This document shows positions 25,308-33,505 of a DNA stretch of 35,230 nt, piece after piece. How positions within the stretch are numbered: the first letter of the stretch is position 1; each line of letters opens with the position of its first letter. Under the pieces are notes generated by a model, which was not told the DNA's origin, ran no database searches, and saw only the letters and a program-made list of their open reading frames with translations. The position numbers were made by a program, and so were the translations under genes. Origin of the DNA: Acidobacteriota bacterium (GTDB lineage: Bacteria > Acidobacteriota > Thermoanaerobaculia > Thermoanaerobaculales > Thermoanaerobaculaceae); contig PMLC01000102.1 of NCBI GenBank assembly GCA_003158745.1, positions 1 through 35,230 of the forward strand, given 5' to 3'.

Positions 25308-27428
25308 ATGCTTCTGATTTCGTCGATTTTGTTGGCTGTCATCGAAGGTTCAGCTGGCCCAACCGCGCCGCCGGCGGTTCCTCCGCCGCAACCCGCGGTC
25401 GCCGCGCCGGCCCAGGAGACGCCGGGCGGCACGCCCGACAGCAGCGACGCGAAAGACAAGGACAAGGCCAAGAAGCCTGCCTCGCCGACACCGCCGCCCG
25501 TCCACGAAGAGATCCAGGTCACGGCGACCCGCTACGAGACCGACTCGTTCCAGACGCCGATACCGATCAGCGTGGTCCCTGCCGACCAACTCCAGCGCGA
25601 CATGCCGGAGAAGATGGTTGACGCGCTCAAAATGCTCCCCGGAGTCGATATCTCGGGCGAGGGTCCGTTCCGCGGCCTGCCCGTGATCCGGGGGATGTCG
25701 AGCAACCGGGTGCTGATCCTGGTTGACGGGCAGCGACTCAATAACTCTCGCGAGTCGACCGAGTTCGCCGGTATCCAGCCGGGCCTGGTCGACCTCTCGC
25801 AGGTCGAGCGCATCGAGATCATTCGCGGCCCGGCATCGGTACTCTACGGCAGCGACGCGATCGGCGGCGTGATCAACATCATCACCAAGCAGCAGGCGTT
25901 CGCGCAGAGCGGCTTCACGCTCGGCGGCGACGTAAGCTACGAGTACGGCGATTCGGCCAACTCGCACCGTGGGCAGTTGGATCTCAACGGCGCCGGCGAG
26001 CGGGTGACGTTCCATCTCAGCGCTAGCGACTTCAATGCCGATAACTACACCAGCCCGCTGGGCATCGTGCCGAACTCCGGCATGAAAGACCACGCCTTCG
26101 ACGGCAACATCCGTTACCTCGTGTCGGACAACGCGGTCCTGCGCCTCGACATGCAGACGACCCAGGCGCGCGACATCGGGTTCCCCGGCTACGACCCCGT
26201 GACCTCGGGCATCGACATCTCCTTTCCAAGGTTCGACCGCAACAAGATCGGACTCACCTACGACTCCGGTCCGGTCATGGGGCTTTCGAGCCTTTCCGTG
26301 AGCGGCTACTGGCAGGGCGAGGTCAAGGACAGCATCCTGAACTTCAACTTCGGGCCGACGTACTTTTCCGACAACTTCACACACTCCGTGATCAACACGT
26401 GGGGGTTCACCGTGCACTCCGGCGCCGACGCGGGGACGGCCGGCAAGGTCACCTTCGGTCTCGATTTCTACCAGGACAACCTCCACGACGACACGCAGGA
26501 GTCCTCGATCCTGGGCTCGGACACCAACGTCGCGGTCCCGAACAGCTACCAGCGCGGCCTCGGTCTCTACGTCCAGGATGAGATTCCCATCACCTCGCGC
26601 CTCAAGCTGGTGGCCGGCGCGCGCGGCGACAACTACAGCTTCGTGAGCCTTAACGACCCGCGCTACACCGGGGAGCCTTTCGACGTCTCGCAAATCGCCA
26701 TGTCGGGCAACGTCTCCGCGCTCTATCAGGCCACCGACCACGTCGCCCTCACCGCGCTGGTCGGCCGCGGGTTTCGCGCGCCGAACATCGAGGAGCGCTC
26801 GTACTTCGGGCTCGACACCACGGGCACCGTCCTGATCCAGCAGAACCCGCAGCTCAAATCGGAGACGTCGCTCAACAGCGAGGTCGGCTTCAAGGTGCGC
26901 TACGAGGAATTCTCCGGCGGTTTCAGCGTCTACCACAACGCGGCGCGGGATTTCATCGATCTCGTGTACACCGGTACCGACCCGAGCACCGGCCTCCAGC
27001 TGGCTCACTTCGGCAACATCGACCGCGCAACGATCGAGGGGACCGAGTTCGAGCTGAACTGGTACCCGACCCAGCACCTGACCGCCTTTGGCAACATCGC
27101 CTACTGCCGCGGCACCGACGACAAGACCGGAGATCCGCTCGCGATGATCGCCCCGCTCAAGGGCGTCCTGGGGGTGCGTTATCAGGTGACCCGCTGGTGG
27201 TGCGAAGCGGCCACCCGGATGGTGGCGCGGCAGGACCGGGTGCCGGAAGGTGAGATCCAGACCCCGGGTTTCGCCGTGCTTGACCTCCGCGGGGGCTACG
27301 ATTTCCGCGGTGGGCTGACGGTGCAGGCGGCGGTCGAGAACGCCGGCAACACGGCCTACGTCGAGCCGTTCAACACCCACTTGGAGCCCGGAAGAAATTT
27401 CCGCCTGATGCTCGGCTACACGTTCTAG
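25308..27428 (+). CDS. TonB-dependent outer-membrane receptor
   Basis: A 706-residue receptor for energy-dependent uptake across the outer membrane. A short signal peptide (about 1-16) is followed by a Pro/Ala-rich stretch with a DAKDKDKAKK linker, then the TonB-box-like EEIQVTATR (67-75) and the plug domain with LPGVDISG, VIRGMSSNRVLILVDGQRL, IEIIRGPASVLYGSDAIGG (the plug hallmark) and INIITK. The barrel fills the rest and ends in FRLMLGYTF with the terminal Phe. Residues such as FRAPNIEERSYFG fit the BtuB/Cir/colicin-receptor type, whose ligands include vitamin B12, haem and siderophores; the ligand cannot be named. The ATG at 25308 follows a G-rich site; an earlier TTG at 25293 is less likely. 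A terminator follows. Confidence 0.94.
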   Translation: MLLISSILLAVIEGSAGPTAPPAVPPPQPAVAAPAQETPGGTPDSSDAKDKDKAKKPASPTPPPVHEEIQVTATRYETDSFQTPIPISVVPADQLQRDMPEKMVDALKMLPGVDISGEGPFRGLPVIRGMSSNRVLILVDGQRLNNSRESTEFAGIQPGLVDLSQVERIEIIRGPASVLYGSDAIGGVINIITKQQAFAQSGFTLGGDVSYEYGDSANSHRGQLDLNGAGERVTFHLSASDFNADNYTSPLGIVPNSGMKDHAFDGNIRYLVSDNAVLRLDMQTTQARDIGFPGYDPVTSGIDISFPRFDRNKIGLTYDSGPVMGLSSLSVSGYWQGEVKDSILNFNFGPTYFSDNFTHSVINTWGFTVHSGADAGTAGKVTFGLDFYQDNLHDDTQESSILGSDTNVAVPNSYQRGLGLYVQDEIPITSRLKLVAGARGDNYSFVSLNDPRYTGEPFDVSQIAMSGNVSALYQATDHVALTALVGRGFRAPNIEERSYFGLDTTGTVLIQQNPQLKSETSLNSEVGFKVRYEEFSGGFSVYHNAARDFIDLVYTGTDPSTGLQLAHFGNIDRATIEGTEFELNWYPTQHLTAFGNIAYCRGTDDKTGDPLAMIAPLKGVLGVRYQVTRWWCEAATRMVARQDRVPEGEIQTPGFAVLDLRGGYDFRGGLTVQAAVENAGNTAYVEPFNTHLEPGRNFRLMLGYTF

Positions 27429-27452
27429 ACGTTGTTGCGGGAACGGATGCTC

Positions 27453-27483
27453 GCGGGGTGCCTTCGGGTGCCCCGCTTTGTTG
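27453..27483 (+). terminator. Terminator after the TonB receptor gene
   Basis: A 10-pair stem (GCGGGGTGCC with GGTGCCCCGC, two of the pairs G-U) closes a TTCG tetraloop and is followed by TTTGTTG. It lies 25 bases after the stop codon. Confidence 0.75.
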
Positions 27484-27536
27484 TGCGCCACGGAAAACCG
27501 GCGCGGTACACTCAACTGGAGAGGTGTAGTCAGCCG

Positions 27537-28493
27537 ATGACCTCCGTCCCGACGATCGCAGACGTTCGCGCCGCGGCCGAGCGCATCCGGCCGTACGCGC
27601 ACCGCACGCCGGTGCTCACGTGCTCGAGCCTCGACGCGATGGTCGGCGCCCGGCTCTTCTTCAAGTGCGAGAACTTCCAGAAGGTGGGCGCCTTCAAGTT
27701 CCGCGGAGCCGCGAACGCCGTCTTCTCCCTTTCCGACGAAGACGCGCGCAAGGGGGTGGCCACGCACTCCTCGGGCAACCACGCCGCGGCGCTCGCGCTC
27801 GCTGCGCGCCTTCGCGGCATCACGGCTCACGTCGTGATGCCCCGCACGTCGAAGACGGTCAAGCAGGCGGCCGCCGCCGGGTACGGCGGCCGGATCGTCC
27901 TGTGCGACCCAACGCTCGTGGCCCGCGAGGCGACGCTGGCCTCCGTTGTGGCGGAAACGGGCGCCACCGTTGTGCACCCATACAACGATCCGAGGGTGAT
28001 TGCGGGGCAGGGAACCGCGGCCCTGGAGCTCCTCGAGGACGTCCGCGACCTCGACGTCGTGATGGCGCCCGTAGGCGGCGGGGGACTGCTCTCGGGGACC
28101 GCGATCGCGGTGGCGAGCCTCTCGCCGAAGACGCACGTCGTCGCGGCGGAGCCGGCCGCGGCCGACGACGCGTTCAGATCGCTGAAAGAGGGCCGGATCG
28201 TGCCGTCCGTCGACCCCAGGACCGTGGCCGACGGCCTCCTGACCTCGCTCGGGACGCTCACCTTTGCCATCATCCGGGAGCGCGTCGCCGACATCGTGAC
28301 TGTCAGCGAGGAGGCGATCGTGGCCGCCATGCGGCACGTCTGGGAGCGCATGAAGATCGTGATCGAGCCGTCGTCGGCGGTTCCCCTGGGCGCGCTGATC
28401 GAGGGCACGATGCGCGCGTCGGGACAGCGGGTCGGCGTGATACTGACCGGGGGCAACGTGGATCTCGATCAGCTGCCGTGGACGCCGCGATAG
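27537..28493 (+). CDS. Serine/threonine dehydratase-like PLP enzyme (short form)
   Basis: A fold-type II pyridoxal-phosphate enzyme of 318 residues. The PLP lysine is Lys54 in GAFKFRGA, the substrate loop is SSGNHAAALA, and the phosphate-binding glycine loop is GGGGLLSG (180-187). The ACT regulatory domain of long biosynthetic threonine dehydratase is absent, so it matches serine racemase, threo-3-hydroxyaspartate ammonia-lyase or catabolic dehydratase; these cannot be separated by eye. It is cytoplasmic. The ATG at 27537 follows GGAGAGG at a somewhat long distance, and TACACT at 27507-27512 is a possible -10 box. The following gene starts 12 bases after its stop, so the two may form an operon, though no functional link is evident. 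Confidence 0.9.
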   Translation: MTSVPTIADVRAAAERIRPYAHRTPVLTCSSLDAMVGARLFFKCENFQKVGAFKFRGAANAVFSLSDEDARKGVATHSSGNHAAALALAARLRGITAHVVMPRTSKTVKQAAAAGYGGRIVLCDPTLVAREATLASVVAETGATVVHPYNDPRVIAGQGTAALELLEDVRDLDVVMAPVGGGGLLSGTAIAVASLSPKTHVVAAEPAAADDAFRSLKEGRIVPSVDPRTVADGLLTSLGTLTFAIIRERVADIVTVSEEAIVAAMRHVWERMKIVIEPSSAVPLGALIEGTMRASGQRVGVILTGGNVDLDQLPWTPR

Positions 28494-28505
28494 CGGTATT
28501 CGGCC

Positions 28506-29567
28506 ATGCGGGTCCGTTTCGCGACTCGGCTGATGTGGCCCGCCCTTCCCGGGTGCCTGGCGGCTCTCCTCGGCGTTTCCGGAGCTGCGCTGGCGCAGGA
28601 GATCCGCGTCCGTGAGCACGTCGAAGTCCCGAGAGTGCTGGTGGACGCGCGCGTCGTGGACCGGCGCGGCGATGCGATCGGCTCCCTGACGGCCAGGGAC
28701 TTCCGCGTGCTCGTCGACGGCCGCCCCGCGCTGCTCGAGTCGGTCGAGTGGGTGGAAGGCACACAGCCTTTCGCGGAAGGGCTGACCCCGGAACAAGCGA
28801 TAGGCACGGGAGCGCAGGCTGCTCCCCCGGGCCGCCTCGTGGTCTTCTTCTTCCAGGCGGACTTCGCCCAGGTGCGCCTCTCAGGCCTCATGCGGATGAA
28901 AGCCAGGGCCATCACGTTCCTCAACACGCTGCAGCCGACCGATCGCGTGGCCGTCCTCTCCTTCGACTCCCACCTGAGGTTCCGCCAGGACTTCACGCGC
29001 GACCGGGAGAGCCTGGAGACCGCAATCCACCGCTCGATCATGTTCGGCGGCGAGGAACACGTCGCCGCTTCTCCATGTCCCTCGCTCGTCCCTTCGTTCG
29101 ACTTCGCCGCGGCCGTCAAGGCCGCCAGCCCGGAAACCGCGCTCCTGGTGGTCGCGCGAGCCCTGGAGAAACTGCCCGGCGCCAAGTCGCTCGTCTACTT
29201 CGGGTGGGGCCTCGGCCAGTTGTCGGGCGGCTCGGTGCTCCGCCGGGTGACCATGGGCCGCGACTACGCTCCAGCACGCGCCGCGCTCGCCCGGGCGCGC
29301 GCATCGGTTTTCGCCATCGACGTCACCGACGCCGACTACCACGACCTCGAGGCCGGACTGGAGCAGGTCGCGGCGGACACCGGCGGCTTCTACGCGAAGA
29401 CCAACCTGTTCCCCGATCAGGCGATGACTCGGCTCGAAGGCGCTCTCGCCGGGCACTACGTCCTGGTCGTCGTGAGACCGGACGGCCCACACGGGACGCA
29501 CGCGATCTCCATCGAGGTGAGCTCCAAGGAGTGGACGGTGCTCGCCCGGTCAACGTACGACGACTGA
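28506..29567 (+). CDS. Secreted VWFA-related protein of acidobacterial type
   Basis: A 353-residue exported protein with signal peptide 1-30 (cut near AALA). Residues about 40-80 form a beta domain (VLVDARVVDRRGDAIGSLTA, then DFRVLVDGRPALL), and about 110-330 a von Willebrand type A fold. The order matches the acidobacterial VWFA-related family (TIGR03436). The metal site DxSxS expected after the first strand is degenerate: the strand VVFFFQADFAQVRLSG has Asp119 without the two serines, so metal binding is doubtful. Function is unknown; such proteins may bind partners in the periplasm or surface. The ATG at 28506 is 12 bases after the PLP gene with no clear ribosome site. Confidence 0.85.
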   Translation: MRVRFATRLMWPALPGCLAALLGVSGAALAQEIRVREHVEVPRVLVDARVVDRRGDAIGSLTARDFRVLVDGRPALLESVEWVEGTQPFAEGLTPEQAIGTGAQAAPPGRLVVFFFQADFAQVRLSGLMRMKARAITFLNTLQPTDRVAVLSFDSHLRFRQDFTRDRESLETAIHRSIMFGGEEHVAASPCPSLVPSFDFAAAVKAASPETALLVVARALEKLPGAKSLVYFGWGLGQLSGGSVLRRVTMGRDYAPARAALARARASVFAIDVTDADYHDLEAGLEQVAADTGGFYAKTNLFPDQAMTRLEGALAGHYVLVVVRPDGPHGTHAISIEVSSKEWTVLARSTYDD

Positions 29568-29572
29568 TACGA

Positions 29573-29665
29573 GTCGACAGTTCACAGTTCACAGTTGACA
29601 GTAGGAGACAGAAACGTCCCGTTTCTCGGTTTCTGACTGTCAACTGTGAACTGTCAACTGTCGAC
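29573..29665. repeat. Long heptamer hairpin (GTTCACA type)
   Basis: Left arm of 7-base units GTCGACA, GTTCACA, GTTCACA, GTTGACA from 29573, right arm of units ACTGTCA and ACTGTGA ending in GTCGAC at 29665. The outer ten bases pair perfectly, as do inner parts (GAAACG with CGTTTC). It lies between the VWFA gene and the convergent FKBP gene and could terminate both; that role is inference. Confidence 0.8.
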
Positions 29666-29680
29666 TTTCTTTCGAGAGCG

Positions 29681-30145
29681 CTACTTCACACCCAGCAGCT
29701 CGACCTCGAAGATGAGGGTTGCGTTGGGCGGGATCACGCCCGGGTATCCGCGCTCGCCGTACGCGAGCTTGCCAGGGATGATGAGCTTGCGCTTGCCGCC
29801 AACCTTCATCCCTGCAACACCTTCGTCCCACCCCTTGATCACGCGGCCGCCTCCGAGAGGGAACACGAAAGGGCTCTTCCCGACGCTGGAGTCGAACACC
29901 TTGCCGTCTTCGAAGTGACCGGTGTAGTGGACGGTGACGGTCTGGCCGGTCTTCGCCTCGGCACCTTCCCCCACCTTGAGATCGACGTATTTCAAGCCCG
30001 ATTCCGTTGTGATCAACTTCTCGCTCACCGTGTCCGCCTTTGCTTTCTCCTCGCTTCGCGCTTCGGAAACCAGCGCGAGCGAGAACCCCACCGCCAGGGC
30101 GGCGACAACCACAAACCCGCTGTGAACGGCGCCCGTCTTGACCAT
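29681..30145 (-). CDS. Exported FKBP-type peptidyl-prolyl isomerase
   Basis: Catalyses cis-trans isomerisation of prolyl bonds to help fold exported proteins. The 154 residues contain a signal peptide (about 1-31) and one complete FKBP domain (48-154) with the active-site residues in [32 protein letters not shown], and [19 protein letters not shown]. The start at 30145 follows AAAGGAG. It is monocistronic, flanked by repeat-rich gaps on both sides, and convergent with the VWFA gene. Confidence 0.95.
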   Translation of the reverse strand: MVKTGAVHSGFVVVAALAVGFSLALVSEARSEEKAKADTVSEKLITTESGLKYVDLKVGEGAEAKTGQTVTVHYTGHFEDGKVFDSSVGKSPFVFPLGGGRVIKGWDEGVAGMKVGGKRKLIIPGKLAYGERGYPGVIPPNATLIFEVELLGVK

Positions 30146-30280
30146 TGCGACTCCTTTCGAGCCCTGCCGCGGCTTTCCCGATCGGCGGGCGTCCGCGGAT
30201 GATACCCCACGCAGGCTCGACGCCTGTGAATTTTCCAGGCTGGGATTTCAGCTCAGGCCGAGCACGGGCACCGCAGCGCG

Positions 30281-30397
30281 GAGGAGCAGAGGAACGAATA
30301 CCGTTCGCACTTTCCAAGGTCCGCAGGTCCTGACGTTCGACAGAAGAAGTCGAGAATGGAGAGTTGAGAGTGAAGAGTCGAGAGACAAGACATGAAG
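30281..30397. repeat. Nest of degenerate 7- and 8-base tandem units (copy B)
   Basis: Part of the 498-base gap 30146-30643, which has no credible gene. Begins with GAGGAGCAGAGGAACG (30281-30296), continues with about five 8-base units of the type NGTYCNNA near 30302-30341, then seven 7-base units mostly of the form NNNNAGA from 30349 to 30397 (for example GTCGAGA, GTTGAGA). The order is the same as at 10495-10690. Confidence 0.65.
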
Positions 30398-30416
30398 GCC
30401 GAAGACTGACGGCGAG

Positions 30417-30522
30417 TAGCCGCGCCGCCGAGAGTGGGCCGGATGCTGGGCGCCCGAGTCCGTCGCAGCGGAGTGTAGCCAGCGGCTATGTGGGATCGGT
30501 ACCGCCGAAACGCAACGCACGG
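30417..30522. repeat. About 100-base dispersed repeat (copy B)
   Basis: Begins TAGCCGCGCCGCCGAGAG and contains GGAGTGTAGCC followed by GGCTA; it aligns with 10719-10822 through nearly its whole length. It directly follows the tandem nest and directly precedes the G-rich hairpin. Confidence 0.65.
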
Positions 30523-30614
30523 GCGAGACGCGGCTCTGCCGCGGCTCGCCGGGGGGCTCGGGGGGCGAGAGCGGCCGGTTGGGTGGGCCGAGCGGCCGTG
30601 GGCCCCCCGCCCGT
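30523..30614. repeat. G-rich hairpin element, intergenic relative of the argS insert
   Basis: GCGAG, hairpin CGCGG-CTCTG-CCGCG, GCTCGCC, then CGGGGGGCTCGGGGGG and, after a CGGCCG pair, GGGCCCCCCG. The outer G and C runs pair. The order of parts matches 1832-1920 in argS. It ends 30 bases past the convergent end of the TRAP permease gene. Confidence 0.5.
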
Positions 30615-30643
30615 ATAGACGGTCCGCTATCGGCGGCGCCTTC

Positions 30644-32449
30644 TCACTTGCCGAAAAGTTTCAGCACACCGATCGAAAGCACGGGCGCGTACGTGATCAG
30701 CAGGACGCCAAATGCGCTGATCACAAGGAACGGGACGACGCAACGGTAGAGAAAGGTCATCGGTTTGCCGAATCTCGAGGAGGACAGAAACAGGTTCAGA
30801 CCTAACGGGGGGAAAAGGAACCCCAGCTCGAGGTTCGCGAGGAATATGACGCCGAGGTGGACGGGGTTCACGCCGAACGCGACACCGAGCGGCACCACGA
30901 GCGGGGCGAGGATCACGATCGCTGAGTAGATCTCGAGGACGCTTCCGAGCACGAGGAGGAGCAGGTTGAGCACCAGCAGGAACACCAGCTGCGAGTGCAC
31001 GTGGACCTGGACGAACGCGAGGAGCTTGCTGGGGAGCTGAACGTCCACCAGGTACGAGGTGAGTCCCATCGCGCTCGCCAGGAGGATCAGCACGCCGCCC
31101 ACGAGGACGCCGCCCTTCAGGAGCACCCGCGGCAGGTCGCGGATGGGGTGGATGTCCCGCGTGACGAAGCACTGCACCATGATGGCGAATGCAGCGGCAG
31201 CAGCCGAGGCCTCGACCAGCGAGGCGAGGCCGCTCGCGAACAGGCCGATGACCAACACCGGCAGCATCAACTCCCACTTCGCTTCCCACGTCGCCGAGAC
31301 GATCTCGCGCCAGGAGAACTGAGTTGTCGGGGCCCCCGCGCGCCGCCCGGCCCACACTCCGTACGCCGCCACCAGTAGTACCAAGACGAGACCCGGCACC
31401 ACGCCCGCCAGGTAGAGCTGATCGGCGGGGACGTTCGCCACGACGCTGTACAGGATCACCGGCAGCGACGGCGGAAAGAGCAGCCCGAGGCTGCCGGCCG
31501 CCGTTACCAGGCCGAGCGAGAACCCCTCGGGGTAGCCCTCCTCCCGAAGGATGGGGTATACGAGCCCGCCGAGGGCGATGATCGTGATCCCGGACCCTCC
31601 GGTAAAGGTCGTAAATAGCGCGCACACGAGGGCGACGAGCACGGCCGTCCCCCCGGTCATCCACCCCGAGAGCGCGCGGAAGAACCGGACGAGTCGGTAC
31701 GCCGCCCGCGATTCGGCGAGCACGTAGCCGCAGGCGGTCAGCAGGGGGATCGCGGGTAGGGTCGGGGAGCCGATCAGCCTGTAGATCTCCGCCGGGACCG
31801 CGGAGACCGGCGTTCCCTGCGAGAAGAAGAGCAAGAGAGCGCCGCCGGCCATCCCGACGAACACCGGCGCGCCCACGAGCACCGCGATCACGATTGCTTC
31901 CACCAGGAGCCAGAACCCCGTGCCTGCGGGGCGGGGCAAGAAGTTGAGGGCGAACACGCCGGCCACGGCCGCGAGGGCAGCCGTCCGGCCGCGAAGGCGG
32001 TCCGAGGCCTGCAGCACGTACCTCAGCGACATCAGCGCGAGGGCAAGCGGCATGATGCACTCGCCCACCCACACCGGTACGCCGGCCATGAGCATCTGGC
32101 CTTCCTGCCGGTCCGCCATGACCACGCCGAAGCTGCCGTAGGCGAGCACGGCAGTCACCGCCGCGGCGACCGCGTATGCGAAGAGCCGCACGATGCGCCG
32201 TCGGCGGCTCCCCTCGGGGAACAACTCGACGGTCGAGAGGGTGAGATGTCCGCTCTCCCGGACCGCCAGGAGTCCTCCGAGGAACGCGAGCCAGAGCGTG
32301 AGCAGCTGAATGATCGAGGCCGAACCCGGGACGTGAAGCCCCCCGAGCGGCCTTCCGACAGCATCCGAGAGCGGCAGCGCGATCGCCGCCAGGAACGCCG
32401 CGACGAGCGCCCCCTTCTCCAGCCGGGCGACGGCCGTGCCTACCTTCAA
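30644..32449 (-). CDS. TRAP transporter permease, fused small and large subunits (DctQM)
   Basis: The 601-residue inner-membrane protein fuses a DctQ-like small subunit (about 1-155, four membrane segments) to a DctM-like large subunit (about 180-601, many segments with the family motifs GAPVFVGMAGGALLLFF, TGGSGITIIALGG and LGFLFPPLGLNLFLSS). It moves a substrate using an ion gradient. The likely start is TTG at 32449, which overlaps the stop of the upstream dctP gene in a TTGA arrangement, showing translational coupling; no ATG or GTG suits the N-terminus. The upstream open frame is merely dctP read in another frame. The lipoprotein and binding protein genes upstream complete the system. Confidence 0.92.
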   Translation of the reverse strand: MKVGTAVARLEKGALVAAFLAAIALPLSDAVGRPLGGLHVPGSASIIQLLTLWLAFLGGLLAVRESGHLTLSTVELFPEGSRRRRIVRLFAYAVAAAVTAVLAYGSFGVVMADRQEGQMLMAGVPVWVGECIMPLALALMSLRYVLQASDRLRGRTAALAAVAGVFALNFLPRPAGTGFWLLVEAIVIAVLVGAPVFVGMAGGALLLFFSQGTPVSAVPAEIYRLIGSPTLPAIPLLTACGYVLAESRAAYRLVRFFRALSGWMTGGTAVLVALVCALFTTFTGGSGITIIALGGLVYPILREEGYPEGFSLGLVTAAGSLGLLFPPSLPVILYSVVANVPADQLYLAGVVPGLVLVLLVAAYGVWAGRRAGAPTTQFSWREIVSATWEAKWELMLPVLVIGLFASGLASLVEASAAAAAFAIMVQCFVTRDIHPIRDLPRVLLKGGVLVGGVLILLASAMGLTSYLVDVQLPSKLLAFVQVHVHSQLVFLLVLNLLLLVLGSVLEIYSAIVILAPLVVPLGVAFGVNPVHLGVIFLANLELGFLFPPLGLNLFLSSSRFGKPMTFLYRCVVPFLVISAFGVLLITYAPVLSIGVLKLFGK

Positions 32450-33486
32450 CTGGCCGCCTTGACCGCCTGGCTCTTGCGATATTCGTCGCGGACCTTCAAC
32501 GCCTCGTCGAACGCCGGCGCCGGCACGAAGTCCCCGCGCAACTTCGGATACGCGGCCTCGGCGGCGCGATGCCAGGCTTCGAGCGCGGCGGCGTCGACGG
32601 GGACGACCGTCAGCCCGTGCTTCACCATCGCGTCGATGTTGCCGGCTTCCGCCCCACGCGTCAGCGACCCCAGCGTCCGGCCGGCCTCCCGCGCGCTCTT
32701 GAGCAGCGCGGGGCGAGCGTCGGCGGGCACCTTGTCCCAGGTTGCCTTCGTGATCACGAGACCGGCGAGCAGCACGGCCCACCTGGCCTCACACATGTAC
32801 TTCGCGTGTGTGTACCATTGAAGGAGTAGCGCCGCCTGCGGCGTCGTCGGGAGCGCCGACACGAGACCGGTCTGGAGCGCCGTGGAGATCTCGGTCGAGG
32901 GCAACGGCACAGGGTGAAACCCGGCCGCTTTCCACAGCTCGACCGCCGGGTCGTCGCCGGCCCAGGTGAACAGCTTGAGTCCCTTGAGGTCGTCCGGCGT
33001 GCGCACCGGGGACTTGGAGAAGAAGCGGACCCAGCCGGCGTCGGCCCAACCGAGCAGGACGAACCCCTTGTCGGCGTATTGCTTCTCGAGGACCGGTTCC
33101 ATCTTATCCAGGACGAAGTCCAGCTCCTCGTACGAGGCGTACCCCATCGGCAACTCGAGGGCGTAGATCGAGCGGTCGATGTCGCCGAGCCCGGCAGTGG
33201 TGAGCAGGCCGGCGTCCAGCGTCCCGAGGCGCATCTTGCGCACCACGTCGCCGTCGTCCCCGGCAACGCCCCCCGGGTAGATCCGCACCGTGACCCGGCC
33301 CGCCGAGGCCTGTTGCCACTGCGAGGCCATCTCCTGCAGGGCCGTGTGCCACGCCGAGCCCTGCGGGAGCAGCGTGGCCATCTTGACGACTACACCCTGG
33401 GCGACCGCGGTACCGCCGAAGAAGAGAAGACCCGCCGCCACCGCCAGCAGGAACGGCACCCTTCGAGAGATCGCGCCACCGACCAT
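32446..33486 (-). CDS. dctP: TRAP transporter substrate-binding protein (DctP type)
   Basis: Periplasmic binding protein of 346 residues with signal peptide 1-29 (AVAQ). Family traits: VVKMATLLPQGSAWHTALQEM at the mature start, GRVTVRIYPGGVAGDD, RKMRLGTLDAGLLTTAGLG, and the long-helix region DDLKGLKLFTWAGD, where DctP proteins usually have an Arg for a carboxylate ligand and this one has few polar residues. This fits the TatP-like subgroup, whose ligands may be hydrophobic. The start follows AAGGGGA. It is 19 bases after the TatT-type gene and coupled to the permease gene. Confidence 0.92.
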   Translation of the reverse strand: MVGGAISRRVPFLLAVAAGLLFFGGTAVAQGVVVKMATLLPQGSAWHTALQEMASQWQQASAGRVTVRIYPGGVAGDDGDVVRKMRLGTLDAGLLTTAGLGDIDRSIYALELPMGYASYEELDFVLDKMEPVLEKQYADKGFVLLGWADAGWVRFFSKSPVRTPDDLKGLKLFTWAGDDPAVELWKAAGFHPVPLPSTEISTALQTGLVSALPTTPQAALLLQWYTHAKYMCEARWAVLLAGLVITKATWDKVPADARPALLKSAREAGRTLGSLTRGAEAGNIDAMVKHGLTVVPVDAAALEAWHRAAEAAYPKLRGDFVPAPAFDEALKVRDEYRKSQAVKAAS

Positions 33487-33505
33487 GTGATGATCCCCTT
33501 TCAGC

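Noticed and set aside
25350-28796. Minus-strand open frame of 1148 codons opposite the TonB receptor and PLP enzyme genes
   Set aside because: GC-rich codon use in real plus-strand genes keeps the opposite frame open. The translation is Arg/Val/Asp-rich with no recognisable domain, no signal for a start, and the plus-strand genes have clear families.
30349-30397. Array of regular short units as a CRISPR array
   Set aside because: Units are 7 bases with no spacers, and there are no cas genes in the window.
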